DNA of 64,000 nucleotides from JBGAPI01 sp044221335 (lineage in GTDB: Bacteria > Pseudomonadota > Gammaproteobacteria > Xanthomonadales > Ahniellaceae), in contig JBGAPI010000020.1 in the NCBI GenBank assembly GCA_044221335.1, positions 20,532-84,531 of the forward strand, written 5' to 3'. Positions 1-8,913 of this stretch are shown one piece after another. How positions within the stretch are numbered: position 1 is the first letter of the stretch; each line of letters starts with the position of its first letter. Position numbers and translations under genes: made by a program. The notes under the pieces are model-generated. The model was not told where the DNA came from, searched no databases, and saw only the letters and a list, made by a program, of their open reading frames with translations.

Positions 1-2
1 GC

Positions 3-239
3 GCGCAGCCCTGCTGCCAGTGCTACGGCGCGACGGTGTGGGCCGGCATCGACGAACTCCTGATCGGCGCGCGGGCCGAGGACGTCACCACGCTGACCGA
101 GTTCGACGAGGGCCCGTTGCCTGCGGACTGGATCGGCGAGCTCGGCAAGCGCGGCGTGACCGTGCGGCGCGACATCGAACGCGACGCCGCGCAGCAGGTG
201 CTCGCGGACTACCGCCGCGGCGGCGGCGCACGCTACTGA
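3..239 (+). CDS. Nucleoside deaminase (CMP/dCMP deaminase fold), 3' part only
   Basis: The gene enters from the left edge, so its N-terminal zinc-ligand motif (H-A-E) is outside the window. The visible 78 residues begin QPCCQCYGATVWAGID, which matches the second zinc motif PCxxC-GA of guanine deaminase/tRNA adenosine deaminase-like proteins. It is followed by LLIGARAEDV and an FDEG segment, and by a C-terminal half of the type found in bacterial nucleoside deaminases (ADWIGELGKRGVTVRRD, then GGGARY at the end). Family members hydrolyse an exocyclic amino group using a zinc-activated water; the substrate cannot be told from this tail. rlmM starts 17 bases downstream on the same strand. Confidence 0.75.
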   Translation, partial: AQPCCQCYGATVWAGIDELLIGARAEDVTTLTEFDEGPLPADWIGELGKRGVTVRRDIERDAAQQVLADYRRGGGARY

Positions 240-256
240 GCGTCGAGGGCCTCCCG

Positions 257-1309
257 ATGGAATGGCTGGGATACTGCCGCGCCGGCTTCGAGGGCGAGCT
301 GGCGCAGGAATTCGAGGCGGTGGCGGCGGAGCACGGCCGCGCCGGCTACGCCCGGACCCAGCGCGACAGCGGCTACGTCCGCTACACCGTGCTGTCGGAC
401 GACGACGCGCGGGAGGCCGCGCCTGCGCCGCCGGACTCCGGCCGGCTGATCTTCGCGCGGCAGTCGCTGCGGCTGCTCGCCGAACTCGACGCCCTGCCGC
501 GAACGGACCGCCTCACTCCGGTGCTGGCGGCGCTGCCGGACGGCCTCGTCGTCTGCGACGCCTTCGTCGAGGCGCCGGACAGTCCGGCCGGCGAGGAGCT
601 GCTGGCGCTGTGCCGCGGCTTCGAGGCGGTGCTGGTCGCCGCGCTGAAGAAGGCGAAGCGGATCGACCGCGGCGCTCCGCTGCGCTTGCACGTGTGCTTC
701 ACCAGCGGCGAGGCGGCGCTGCTCGCGCTGGGGGACGTCGCGACGGCGTCGCCCTGGCGGCAGGGCATCATCCGGCTGCGCTTCCCGAAGGGCGGCCCGA
801 GCCGCTCGACGCTGAAGCTCGACGAGGCCTTCCAGGTGCTGCTGGACGAGTCCGAACGCGAGCGCTGGCTCAGGCCCGGCATGCGCGCCGTCGACCTCGG
901 CGCCGCACCCGGCGGCTGGACCTTCCAGCTGACCCGGCGCGGGATGCGGGTCATTGCGGTCGACAACGGGCCGATGGACATGACCCTGATGGACAGCGGA
1001 CTGGTCGAGCACCTGCGCGTCGACGGCTTCCGCTATCGCCCGCCGCAGCCGGTCGACTGGCTGGTCTGCGACATGGTCGAGCAGCCGTCGCGGGTGGCCG
1101 CTCTGATGGCCGACTGGCTGGCCGACGGTTCTGCCCGCGCGGCGGCGTTCAATCTCAAGCTGCCGATGAAGAAGCGCTACGCCGAGACCCGCACCTGCCT
1201 CGATCTGATCGCGGCGCGGCTGTCGTCCGCCGGCCGCCGCGGGACGCTCAGGGCAAAGCAGCTGTACCACGATCGCGAGGAGATCACGGTCGTGGTGTTG
1301 CCGGCCTAG
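257..1309 (+). CDS. rlmM: 23S rRNA 2'-O-ribose methyltransferase RlmM
   Basis: 350 residues, the usual size for RlmM, which 2'-O-methylates C2498 of 23S rRNA using S-adenosylmethionine. The N-terminal half is the THUMP-like RNA-binding part (YCRAGFEGELAQEF at residues 6-19). The C-terminal half is a Rossmann methyltransferase with the SAM loop VDLGAAPGGWTFQL near residues 212-225, the upstream STLKLDEA lysine, a CDMVEQPSR acidic strand and NLKLPMKKRY, as in the K-D-K-E catalytic set. ATG 257 is chosen because the protein begins MEWLGYCRAGFE as homologues do; an upstream in-frame extension does not look like RlmM. The TAG stop is the head of the palindromic repeat that follows directly. Confidence 0.93.
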   Translation: MEWLGYCRAGFEGELAQEFEAVAAEHGRAGYARTQRDSGYVRYTVLSDDDAREAAPAPPDSGRLIFARQSLRLLAELDALPRTDRLTPVLAALPDGLVVCDAFVEAPDSPAGEELLALCRGFEAVLVAALKKAKRIDRGAPLRLHVCFTSGEAALLALGDVATASPWRQGIIRLRFPKGGPSRSTLKLDEAFQVLLDESERERWLRPGMRAVDLGAAPGGWTFQLTRRGMRVIAVDNGPMDMTLMDSGLVEHLRVDGFRYRPPQPVDWLVCDMVEQPSRVAALMADWLADGSARAAAFNLKLPMKKRYAETRTCLDLIAARLSSAGRRGTLRAKQLYHDREEITVVVLPA

Positions 1310-1368
1310 GGCGGCCATTGGCCGCCACCGCGAGTCCTCGAGGCAAAGGCGGGCAGTGCCCGCCCGAC
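1306..1368. repeat. Paired REP-like palindromes (BIME) at end of rlmM
   Basis: The CTAG containing the rlmM stop is followed by GGCGGCCA-T-TGGCCGCC (1310-1326). After a 21-base spacer comes the inverted flavour GGCGGGCA-G-TGCCCGCC (1348-1364), ending CGAC. The same two palindromes in the same order recur at 41319-41381, so this is a dispersed family rather than a local hairpin. No T-tract follows. Confidence 0.8.
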
Positions 1369-1435
1369 GATACGCAGCACTCCGGATCGACTCGATCCGT
1401 TACGCTTCGCGCCGCCACCGAGTCCGCGAACGCCC

Positions 1436-2239
1436 ATGAGCAACGAATCCCCGCTGAAGAAGATCGAGGAACGGATCAAGGCCGATGTCGCCGAGGCGAA
1501 GAGCCTCGAGCCGCTGGTCGACGATGCCAAGGCGGTCCCGAAGCAGGTACGGTCGCGGCTGAAGAAGGCGCTCCCGCTGATCGCCCTGGTCGGTCTCGGC
1601 GTGCTGCTGATCTCGACCGGTCTCTACGACCAGCTGAAGCTCGACAAGCTCGCCGAGCGCTACGTCGAGATGCAGGCCTGGACCGACCAGCACCCGCTGC
1701 TGGCGGCGCTGGCCCTGGTCGCCGCGATCGCGACGATCATTTCGACCGGCCTGCCCGGCGGTGCCGCGCTGGTGGTGTTCGGGGGCCTGCTGCTCGGCTG
1801 GAAGAAGACCGTCGTGCTCGCCGCGATCGGCGATTGCGTCGGCGCGTCGGTGCTGTACTTCGCGGCGCGCAACCTGTTCATGGGGGACGACGCGAAACCC
1901 CCGGCACTGGTCGAGAAGATCCGCGAGGGTTTCGCCGCGTCGCCGGTCAGCTTCGCGTTCTTCCTGCGCCTGGTGCCGGTGTTCCCGTTCGGCGCGATCA
2001 GCGTCGCGCTGGCCTGGCTCGGCTGCAGCTATCGCCTGTTCCTCGCCGCGTCTTTCCTCGGCGTGCTGCCGTCCACGGCGGTCTACGCGGCGCTGGGCGA
2101 GGGCCTGGCCAAGACGCTCGCCGCCCACGAGCCGATCCACCTCGACATCCTCGCGCAGCCGCGGTTCGCGATTCCGCTGGTCGGACTTGCCGTGCTGGCG
2201 TTGCTGCCGGCGCTGTTTGGCTTGAAGCGGAAAAGATAG
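1436..2239 (+). CDS. TVP38/TMEM64 (DedA-like) family membrane protein
   Basis: 267 residues. A charged N-terminus of about 44 residues (possible coiled coil rich in K, E and D) precedes a polytopic domain with hydrophobic spans at about 45-63, 87-105, 108-128, 165-200 and 240-260. The family core is visible as STGLPGGAALVVFGGLLLGW and, later, LRLVPVFPFGAISVALA, the R-x-x-P-x-x-P/F-x-x-x-N/S motif of SNARE-associated/VTT proteins. Such proteins sit in the inner membrane and are linked to lipid handling or transport; no specific substrate can be assigned. It lies between rlmM and the kinase with separate spacing, so an operon is not obvious. Confidence 0.82.
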   Translation: MSNESPLKKIEERIKADVAEAKSLEPLVDDAKAVPKQVRSRLKKALPLIALVGLGVLLISTGLYDQLKLDKLAERYVEMQAWTDQHPLLAALALVAAIATIISTGLPGGAALVVFGGLLLGWKKTVVLAAIGDCVGASVLYFAARNLFMGDDAKPPALVEKIREGFAASPVSFAFFLRLVPVFPFGAISVALAWLGCSYRLFLAASFLGVLPSTAVYAALGEGLAKTLAAHEPIHLDILAQPRFAIPLVGLAVLALLPALFGLKRKR

Positions 2240-2486
2240 GGCCCAGGACCCAGTGAGTCCGGGGCGAGGTTGCGGGCTCCGCTTTGTCGGTGGGCCGGAA
2301 GCGCGAGACTCGGCGCTGGCGTCGGTCGCTCCGGGCCCTGGGCCCTCGCGGAGCGCGTCCAGGCGACGCCAGCGTTGACGCCGTTTCGCTTCGAAGTATC
2401 CGATCGGCACATCGGCTCCACCGGGTCCTATCCCCAGGCGTAGAATCGATCCGAACGCAGGACACGCAGCCCCCCTCCCACCGGAG

Positions 2487-4979
2487 ATGCCCGTGGCAAT
2501 GGAGTCCGGCACGGTTTTCGCGGGATACACGGTCGTATCGCGGCTCGGTCGGGGTGGCATGGCGACCGTCTACCACGTCCGCGACGTCCAGCTGGACCGC
2601 TCGGTCGCCCTGAAGGTGCTGCCGGAGGAGGTCGGCGAGGAGGCCGGCTTCCAGGAGCGCTTCACCCGCGAGGCGCGGGTGATCGCTGCGCTCGATCATC
2701 CCAACATCATCCCGCTGTACGCCTTCGGGATCGAGCGCTCGGTGCCCTGGATGGCGCTGCGCTACGTCGACGGCGGCGATCTCGCCCGCCGCCTGGAGCA
2801 GGGAAGGATCTCGATCGAGGAGGGGCTCGCGATCATGCGTCCGATCGCGGCGGCGCTCGACTTCGCCCACGACCACGGCGTCATCCACCGCGACCTGAAG
2901 CCGCAGAACGTCCTGCTCGGCGCCGGCGGTGCGGTCTATCTCGCCGACTTCGGCATCGCGCGGGTGCTCGAGAATTCCTCGCTGTACACCTCGCGCACCG
3001 GCTCGGTGATGGGCACGCCGCAGTACATGGCGCCGGAACAGGCGCAGGGCCTGCCGCTGACCGCCGCGACCGACGTCTACGCGTTCGGCGTGCTGTGCTT
3101 CCAGTGGTTGACCGGCGTACTGCCCTTCGATGCCCACACGCCGATGGCGGTGCTGTGGAAGCACGTGCAATCGCCCGTTCCGGAAGAACTGATGACCTCG
3201 CTGCCGCCGGCCGTGCGCGAAGCACTGATCGGGGCGCTGGAGAAGGACCCCGCACGTCGCATCGGCCGGGCCGGCGACCTCATCCGCCGCCTGGACCGCG
3301 CGCTGCATCCGGGCATGGTGCTGCCGGTGTCCGCGACCGCCACCGCGATCATGCCGAACCCGATCAGCGGCCCGCACGATGCGCCGTTTGCGCCGAGCGG
3401 CCCGCACGCGCCGTTCCCGCCGGCCGCCGGAAATGCCAGTCAGGATGGCGGCTACTGGCCGAACCCGGACACTGGCACGCAGGGGCACGGCGAACCGCTG
3501 TCGGCGCCGTTTCCGGCGCCGAGCGACAGCGTCCGCGAGCAGGCGCGGCGGTCGATGCCCTCGCCCGAGTCGCTGATCACCGGCCCGCAAGGCTACGTCC
3601 AGAAGCGGCGGCCGATGAGTGCGGCGGCCGCGCCACGGGACGGGGCGAACCTGCGCAGGATCCTGCTGACGCTGGGCCTCGCCGCGATGCTCGGCGCCGG
3701 CGTCGCCGTGGCCTTCATGCTGCGCTCGCTGCTTGGTTCGCATCCGGGGGATGTCGCCGTCGCCTCCCCCTCGTCGGCCGGTGCACCGTCGGCGTCCCCG
3801 ACACCGGCGGTACCGACACCGACCAGCGCTGCGCCGGTCGCCGTCGATCCGAAACCGGACCGGCCGGCGGTCGCGTCGACCGGCTCGCGGCTGCCTCCGC
3901 TGGCGACGCCGACGCCCTCTCCGGCGCCGGCGACAACCGCCACGACGAGTCCGCCACCGCTGGCCTCACCGCCGAGTCCCGCGACGTCGCCCCCGGTGGC
4001 GTCGGCGAACACGCCGGTCGCCGCTCCCGCTTCCCCGTCCCCCGCCCGGCCGACATCGCCCCCGGTCACCACGCCGACGCCACCTCCGCCGCCTGCGCCC
4101 CCGCCGGTCGCGACGGCACGGCCGTCACCGCCGTCGAGCACGCCGGCACCCGCGTCGCCGGCGGTGGTTGCGACGACACCGGCGCCGGCGCCCGCGGCGG
4201 TCGCTGCCCCTGCCGCGCCGCCGCCACCGACTGCCGCGCTGGCGCCGCGCACGCCCGTGGAGACGCGTCCGGCCACGCCCGAGCCGCCTCCGGCCGCACC
4301 GACGGCACCCGCCCCGGCGACCAGCCCCGGTGCCCTGGATCCGGCGATGGCGGCGACCCTTCCGTCCGATCTGCGCCGCGCCGCCGAGGCCGGAGAGATG
4401 AAGGCCGAGGCCGAGCTCGGCAGGCGCTATGCGGAGGGCATCGGCGTCGCCCGCGACGACGCGCAGGCCGCGATCTGGTATCGCCGTGCCGCCGAGAAGG
4501 GGGACGCGACTGCGCAGGGCCAGCTCGGCGTGCTCCTGCAGAAGGGGCGCGGCGTCGGGCAGGACGACGCCGCGGCGGTCGAGTGGTACCGCAAGGCCGC
4601 CAGCCAGGGCGACGCCTTCGCCCAGTGCAATCTCGGCTACATGTACGAGTACGGTCGCGGCGTGGTGAAGGACCCCCGCGAGGCGGCCAACTGGTACCGC
4701 AAGGCGGCCAACCAGGGTTACCCGCGCGGCCAGATCAACCTCGGCTTCATGTACGTCGAGGGCACCGGCGTGCCGCGCGACCGCGAGGCCGCGTTCAACT
4801 GGTTCCGCAAGGCCGCCGAGCGTGGCGACCCGATCGGCCAGTTCAACCTCGGCCTGATGTACGAGGGCGGCAACGGCGTCACCCAGGACCTCGAGAACGC
4901 GGTGAAGTGGTACCGCAAGTCGGCGGCGCAGGGGGACGAGGACGCGAAGGATGCCCTGAAGCGCCTGCGGACAAGGTAG
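2487..4979 (+). CDS. Transmembrane Ser/Thr protein kinase with C-terminal Sel1 repeats
   Basis: 830 residues in four parts. Kinase domain (about 14-275): glycine loop LGRGGMATVY (20-29), ATP lysine K43 in VALKV, catalytic HRDLKPQN with D136, DFG at 154-156 and an APEQ segment, so it should be active. One membrane span follows at about 391-412 (LTLGLAAMLGAGVAVAFML). A linker of about 200 residues is almost entirely P, A, T and S. The last 200 residues hold at least five Sel1-like repeats (for example AELGRRYAEGIGVARDD). The predicted topology puts the kinase in the cytoplasm and the Sel1 scaffold outside. The start is ATG 2487; ATG 2499 is a nearby in-frame alternative. The stop TAG is supplied by a GTAG-headed REP palindrome. 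Confidence 0.9.
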   Translation: MPVAMESGTVFAGYTVVSRLGRGGMATVYHVRDVQLDRSVALKVLPEEVGEEAGFQERFTREARVIAALDHPNIIPLYAFGIERSVPWMALRYVDGGDLARRLEQGRISIEEGLAIMRPIAAALDFAHDHGVIHRDLKPQNVLLGAGGAVYLADFGIARVLENSSLYTSRTGSVMGTPQYMAPEQAQGLPLTAATDVYAFGVLCFQWLTGVLPFDAHTPMAVLWKHVQSPVPEELMTSLPPAVREALIGALEKDPARRIGRAGDLIRRLDRALHPGMVLPVSATATAIMPNPISGPHDAPFAPSGPHAPFPPAAGNASQDGGYWPNPDTGTQGHGEPLSAPFPAPSDSVREQARRSMPSPESLITGPQGYVQKRRPMSAAAAPRDGANLRRILLTLGLAAMLGAGVAVAFMLRSLLGSHPGDVAVASPSSAGAPSASPTPAVPTPTSAAPVAVDPKPDRPAVASTGSRLPPLATPTPSPAPATTATTSPPPLASPPSPATSPPVASANTPVAAPASPSPARPTSPPVTTPTPPPPPAPPPVATARPSPPSSTPAPASPAVVATTPAPAPAAVAAPAAPPPPTAALAPRTPVETRPATPEPPPAAPTAPAPATSPGALDPAMAATLPSDLRRAAEAGEMKAEAELGRRYAEGIGVARDDAQAAIWYRRAAEKGDATAQGQLGVLLQKGRGVGQDDAAAVEWYRKAASQGDAFAQCNLGYMYEYGRGVVKDPREAANWYRKAANQGYPRGQINLGFMYVEGTGVPRDREAAFNWFRKAAERGDPIGQFNLGLMYEGGNGVTQDLENAVKWYRKSAAQGDEDAKDALKRLRTR

Positions 4980-4996
4980 GGCGGGCACCGCCCGCC
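4976..4996. repeat. Single REP-like palindrome after kinase gene
   Basis: GTAG (4976-4979, containing the kinase stop codon) is followed by GGCGGGC-ACC-GCCCGCC, a perfect 7-base stem of the same flavour as the inverted member at 1348-1364. Confidence 0.75.
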
Positions 4997-5093
4997 GGCG
5001 CGGGGCCCACGATCAGGGCGGCCGGTGCCGGGCTGGACGGTTGCTTCGCGACCGGGTGGCATCGCCGCTTCGCTTTCCGGCTGTACGGCAGAT

Positions 5094-7457
5094 CTACTCG
5101 TAGGCGAGCGCCTCGCGCACAACGACCTGCAGGGCCCCCCGCGCCGGCCACAGTGCCGCGAGCACCGCGACGACCGCGCTCAACAGCAGCCAGATCGCCA
5201 TTCCGCCGACCCGCGGCACGACCAGCGTCGGCACGCTGAACATGATCCGTCCGAAGGCGTTGCATAGCGCGGCGCTGATCGGCATCGACAGCGGCAGCGC
5301 GGCGAGCCAGGACAGCGCGGCGATCACCAGCGACTCCACGACCACCAGGCCGGCGATGGTGCCGTGTCCGGCGCCGATCGCGCGCAGCACGCCGATCTCG
5401 CGGCGGCGCTCCAGCACCGCGATGCCCAGCGACGAGGCCAGGCCGAGCGCACCGACGCCGATCATCACCCAGCCCATCGCCGCCAGGAACTGCACGACCA
5501 GCAGCAGGTGGTCCTCGAACACCCGGCGCAGCTCGCCGACGGTGAGGCTGCCGACGACCGGCATGCCGGCCTCCTCGAGCGCGGCACGCAGGCGGGCGAT
5601 CGCGTCGAGGCGGAGCGCGAGTCGGTCGGACGTGGTTGCGACCAGCAGCGTCGCCGCATGGTCGTCGCCACGCAGCGCGCGCATCGCGGCCGCGGTGACG
5701 TAGGCGACCGCCTGCGGCCCGGACTCGACCACGCCCACCACCTGCCAGCGTCGCGACTGCCCGTCCACCTCGAGCGCGACCGTGCCGCCGACGGCGATCG
5801 ACGGATGCGCGCGCAGCAGCTGACGGCTCACCACGATCGCGTCGGCATCGTCGACGACCAGCCAGCGGCCATCCTCGACCAGAGGCTGCAGCATCGCCGA
5901 GCCGGGCGGCGCACCGACCAGCAGGAAGGACTCGCGCATCAGGTCCGCGTCCTCGGCGACGAGCGCCCGGGTGCTCGCCAGTGCCTGCACCGCGCGGACG
6001 CCGTCGACCTTGCGCGCCGCGTCCTCCAGCGCCCCGGCGGAGGCGCCGTCGGCGAAGCGCAATGCGACGTCGTAGCGGTTGCCCGCGAAGATCCGGTCGA
6101 CCGCCGTGGTCACCGAGGTGCGCAGGTTGTCGGACGCGATGAACACCGCGCCGCCGGTGGCCAGCGCGAGCAGGGTCAGGACGATGCGCTGGCGGCGGCG
6201 GAACGCGTTCGACAGCGCGAGCTGCAGCGGCCGCGACAGCCCCGGGAGCGCCGGGCCGCGGCGAACCGTGAGCGCATCGCTGGCAATGCCGGGGTCGCGC
6301 AACGCCTCCGCCACCGGCATCCGGCAGGCGCGCGCGACCGGCAGCGCCGCCGCCAGCACCGGCAGCAGCGCGCCGACGGCGAACTGCAGCGCGAGCAGCC
6401 AGGCCGGGATCGCGGTGTCGTCGAGCGGGAAGTTCAGCATGTCGGCCTTCAGTCCCGCGTAGGGCCGGGCCAGCGCCGCCGCGAGCGGCAGCGACAGCCC
6501 CGAAGAAAGCACGCCGATCAGCAGGGCGTGGCCGAGGTAGAGGACGGCGATCTGCGCGGGCGAGCCGCCCACGGCCTTCATCACGCCGATCTGGCGCACC
6601 TGGCCCGCCAGCAGCGCATGGATCAGGTTCACGATCAGGAAGGCGGCGACCAGCAGGGTCAGCGCGCCGAAGGCGCCCTGGGTCATCAGCATCGAGTCCA
6701 TCTGCGCCGCGTGCGGATGGCTGAGCGGCTCGGGCACCTCGATGTCGCGCACCGTGTAGCCGTGCTGCGTCGCGAGTTCCTTCAGGTCGAGCGCGATCCT
6801 GCGCACCCCGGCGCGGTCGAGCGCGAGGTCGCGGACCACGACCTGCACCTGGTCGAGCCCTGCCGGGGCGCCGAGTTCGGCCGCGGTGGCCTGCGTGGCG
6901 TAGAGGTAGACGACGTGGTCCATCCAGCCTGGCGGCAGGCCGACATCCCGGACCACGCCCGCGATCGGCAGGCCGCGCGTCGCACCGCCGCCGATCCGCA
7001 GGGCCAGTCGATCGCCGGTCTTCGCGTTGGCGTAGCCCACCGCCGAGGTCTCGATCACGAGTTCGCCGTCGCGCGGCGGCCATTGCCCCTGCTCGGGCTG
7101 CAGTCGGCCGATCCGCGAGGTGTCCCAGTCGGACAGCACGAACAGCTCGGCGGAGAGCGTCGCGGCGCCGGTGTCGATCTTGCCCGGCAGCACCCGGCGC
7201 GCGCGCGCCGCGGCGATCTCGGGGCGTTCCCGGATCGCCGCCAGCAGGGCGTCGTCGACGCGGTCGAAGCGCAGTGTCGCCGACACCGGATGGCTGCCGA
7301 CGAACTTCGTGACCGTGACGGTTCGGATCAGGCCCCAGGTGTCGAGCAGCGTGCCGGCGCCGGTCAGTGCCAGGGTCAGCGCGACGAGGACGAGCAGGCT
7401 GCGCGCACGCTGCAGCCAGGCGTCGCGCAGGAGCTTGTTCCAGCGCACGTCAGCCAT
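5094..7457 (-). CDS. ABC transporter permease, FtsX/MacB family (two FtsX domains)
   Basis: 787 residues. One N-terminal span (about 17-37) precedes a periplasmic MacB-like domain. A first FtsX domain then has three spans and the cytoplasmic motif RQIGVMKAVGGS. A second extracytoplasmic domain is followed by a second FtsX domain with the motif RREIGVLRAIGAG. This duplicated layout is typical of exporters that use conformational change at the membrane to move lipoproteins, peptides or lipids rather than a classical pore. Its start overlaps the end of the ATPase gene by 8 bases (7450-7457), so the two are a translationally coupled pair. No periplasmic adaptor or outer-membrane factor is next to it, and the substrate is unknown. 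Confidence 0.9.
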   Translation of the reverse strand: MADVRWNKLLRDAWLQRARSLLVLVALTLALTGAGTLLDTWGLIRTVTVTKFVGSHPVSATLRFDRVDDALLAAIRERPEIAAARARRVLPGKIDTGAATLSAELFVLSDWDTSRIGRLQPEQGQWPPRDGELVIETSAVGYANAKTGDRLALRIGGGATRGLPIAGVVRDVGLPPGWMDHVVYLYATQATAAELGAPAGLDQVQVVVRDLALDRAGVRRIALDLKELATQHGYTVRDIEVPEPLSHPHAAQMDSMLMTQGAFGALTLLVAAFLIVNLIHALLAGQVRQIGVMKAVGGSPAQIAVLYLGHALLIGVLSSGLSLPLAAALARPYAGLKADMLNFPLDDTAIPAWLLALQFAVGALLPVLAAALPVARACRMPVAEALRDPGIASDALTVRRGPALPGLSRPLQLALSNAFRRRQRIVLTLLALATGGAVFIASDNLRTSVTTAVDRIFAGNRYDVALRFADGASAGALEDAARKVDGVRAVQALASTRALVAEDADLMRESFLLVGAPPGSAMLQPLVEDGRWLVVDDADAIVVSRQLLRAHPSIAVGGTVALEVDGQSRRWQVVGVVESGPQAVAYVTAAAMRALRGDDHAATLLVATTSDRLALRLDAIARLRAALEEAGMPVVGSLTVGELRRVFEDHLLLVVQFLAAMGWVMIGVGALGLASSLGIAVLERRREIGVLRAIGAGHGTIAGLVVVESLVIAALSWLAALPLSMPISAALCNAFGRIMFSVPTLVVPRVGGMAIWLLLSAVVAVLAALWPARGALQVVVREALAYE

Positions 7458-8169
7458 GCGCGTGCTCCGTGGCGACGATGCGGCCGTCGGCGAGCGTCAC
7501 CACGCGACCGGCGTGCGCGATCGCGCCGCGCTCGTGGGTGACCATCACGATGGTCTGGCCCTGCGCCACCAGTTCGGCGAACAGGCCGAGCAGCGCGGCG
7601 GCGGTGCGCGAGTCGAGATTTCCGGTGGGCTCGTCGGCGAGCAGCAGGGCCGGCGCGTTGGCCAGCGCGCGGGCGACCGCGACGCGCTGCTGCTGGCCGC
7701 CGGACAGCGCTGCCGGCAGTTTGTCCGCCTGGTCGGCGACGCCGACCCGGGCAAGCAGCTCCAGTGCCCGCGCGCGGCGTTCGCGCGGTGCCAGCCGGCC
7801 GGCGAAGTCCATCGGCAGGATCACGTTCTCGGCCGCCGTCAGCGTCGGCAGCAGCTGGAAGAACTGGAACACGATGCCGACGCCGCGACGTCGCCAGGCC
7901 GACAGCTCGCGCTCGCTCATCGCGTGCAGCGCGGCGTCGTCGATCGCGAGCTCGCCCTGGCTCGGGCGGTCGATGCCGGCAAGCAGGTTCAGCAGCGTCG
8001 ACTTGCCGCTGCCGGACTGGCCGACCACGGCGACGAACTCGCCGCGGCCGATGGCGAGGTCGACGTCGGCGAGCGCGGCGAAGTCGCCGGCGGGGCTGCG
8101 GTAGGTCTTGCCGAGCGCGCGACAGCGGATCAGCGGGGCAGGGGGCGGAGCGGTGGCAACGGCGTTCAT
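7450..8169 (-). CDS. ABC transporter ATP-binding protein (LolD/MacB type)
   Basis: 239 residues, normal for a stand-alone LolD/MacB-type ATPase. Walker A is GQSGSGKST (50-58), the Q-loop lies in VFQFFQLLPTLTAAENV, the signature is LSGGQQQRVAVARAL, Walker B is LLLADEPTGNLDSRT and the switch histidine lies in VMVTHE. LPTLTAAENV and DEPTGNLDS are hallmarks of the family that powers FtsX-type permeases. ATG 8169 is chosen because it starts just before the first ABC strand; the frame stays open far upstream but runs antisense to the next gene. It energises the permease encoded immediately downstream. Confidence 0.93.
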   Translation of the reverse strand: MNAVATAPPPAPLIRCRALGKTYRSPAGDFAALADVDLAIGRGEFVAVVGQSGSGKSTLLNLLAGIDRPSQGELAIDDAALHAMSERELSAWRRRGVGIVFQFFQLLPTLTAAENVILPMDFAGRLAPRERRARALELLARVGVADQADKLPAALSGGQQQRVAVARALANAPALLLADEPTGNLDSRTAAALLGLFAELVAQGQTIVMVTHERGAIAHAGRVVTLADGRIVATEHAHG

Positions 8170-8233
8170 CGGCGGCTCGTCCGGGGGCGATGTCGACACC
8201 GTAGTTCCGGTTCGCCGCGCCTGCGCGCGGCTC

Positions 8234-8271
8234 ACCGGGGCAAATTCGCCGTTCGGCGAATTTGCCCCGGT
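8234..8271. repeat. Perfect 17-base inverted repeat in a divergent intergenic region
   Basis: ACCGGGGCAAATTCGCC, then GTTC, then the exact reverse complement. It lies between two divergent genes (ABC ATPase leftward, DUF1579-like operon rightward), where an ordinary terminator would not be expected, and there is no T-tract on either side. It could be an operator for a dimeric regulator or a small mobile palindrome. Confidence 0.75.
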
Positions 8272-8322
8272 ACGGTCGGAGGCAAGTGGCAGGCTCTGCG
8301 GACACCCTCCAGAGGAAGCGTC

Positions 8323-8913
8323 ATGAAGTTCAGGACCTTGGTCTTCGTCGCCGTCGCGTTGTCGTGGTCGATCGCGTCCCACGCCCAGCACGCTGTCGCC
8401 CCGCCGGTCGAGGCGCAGGGTGCCGAGGCGCGGCAGTTCGACTTCCTGCTGGGGCAGTTCGAGCTCGAGGTCACGCCGAAGATCAACAGCCTGGTCGCGA
8501 TGATCCACGGCACGCCGAAGCTGGTCGGCACCCTGAAGGCGTGGAAGGTGTTCGACGGCCGCGGCATCGAGGACGAGCTCAGGATCGTCGACGCCAACGG
8601 CAATCCGGTGACGATGAGCCGCTCGCTCCGGATCTGGATCGGCGCCGACCAGCGCTGGCGCATCACCGGGGCCGACGGCTATCGTGGCCGCATCACCGAC
8701 GGCAGCGCGCGACTGCGCAACGGCGAGATGCAGTCCGAGGGACACATCTACGAGGCGCAGGAGAAGACGGTGCAGACCCGTACGCGCTATACCGAGGTCG
8801 GGCCGACCGGCTTCACGATGGTGCAGGACCGCTCCGACGACGGCGGCAAGACCTGGGAGGAGGCGAGCGTGACGATCAAGGCGACCCGCACGGCAGCGAC
8901 CGCGAGCCCGTGA
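8323..8913 (+). CDS. Secreted DUF1579-like protein
   Basis: 196 residues. A signal peptide (MKFRTLVFVAVALSWSIASHA, cleaved near 21) precedes a mature domain beginning ARQFDFLLGQFELEV, which resembles the FDFLLG-x-W opening of DUF1579/calycin-like domains, and containing a run of beta strands (WRITGADGYRGRI, MQSEGHIYEA). Function is unknown; calycin-like folds often bind small hydrophobic ligands. ATG 8323 has a good ribosome site (AGAGGAAG). Its TGA overlaps the ATG of the next gene by one base, so it is the first gene of a three-gene operon with a LytS/LytTR two-component pair. Confidence 0.7.
   Translation: MKFRTLVFVAVALSWSIASHAQHAVAPPVEAQGAEARQFDFLLGQFELEVTPKINSLVAMIHGTPKLVGTLKAWKVFDGRGIEDELRIVDANGNPVTMSRSLRIWIGADQRWRITGADGYRGRITDGSARLRNGEMQSEGHIYEAQEKTVQTRTRYTEVGPTGFTMVQDRSDDGGKTWEEASVTIKATRTAATASP

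Noticed and set aside
262..2256. Long open frame on the plus strand spanning rlmM and the TVP38 gene
   Set aside because: Out of frame with two recognisable proteins; composition is almost all R, A, G and P, typical of a high-GC shadow.
3900..4330. Alternative reading frames in the Pro-rich linker of the Sel1 kinase
   Set aside because: All frames stay open because of extreme GC; the kinase frame continues into well-formed Sel1 repeats, so no frameshift or extra gene is needed.
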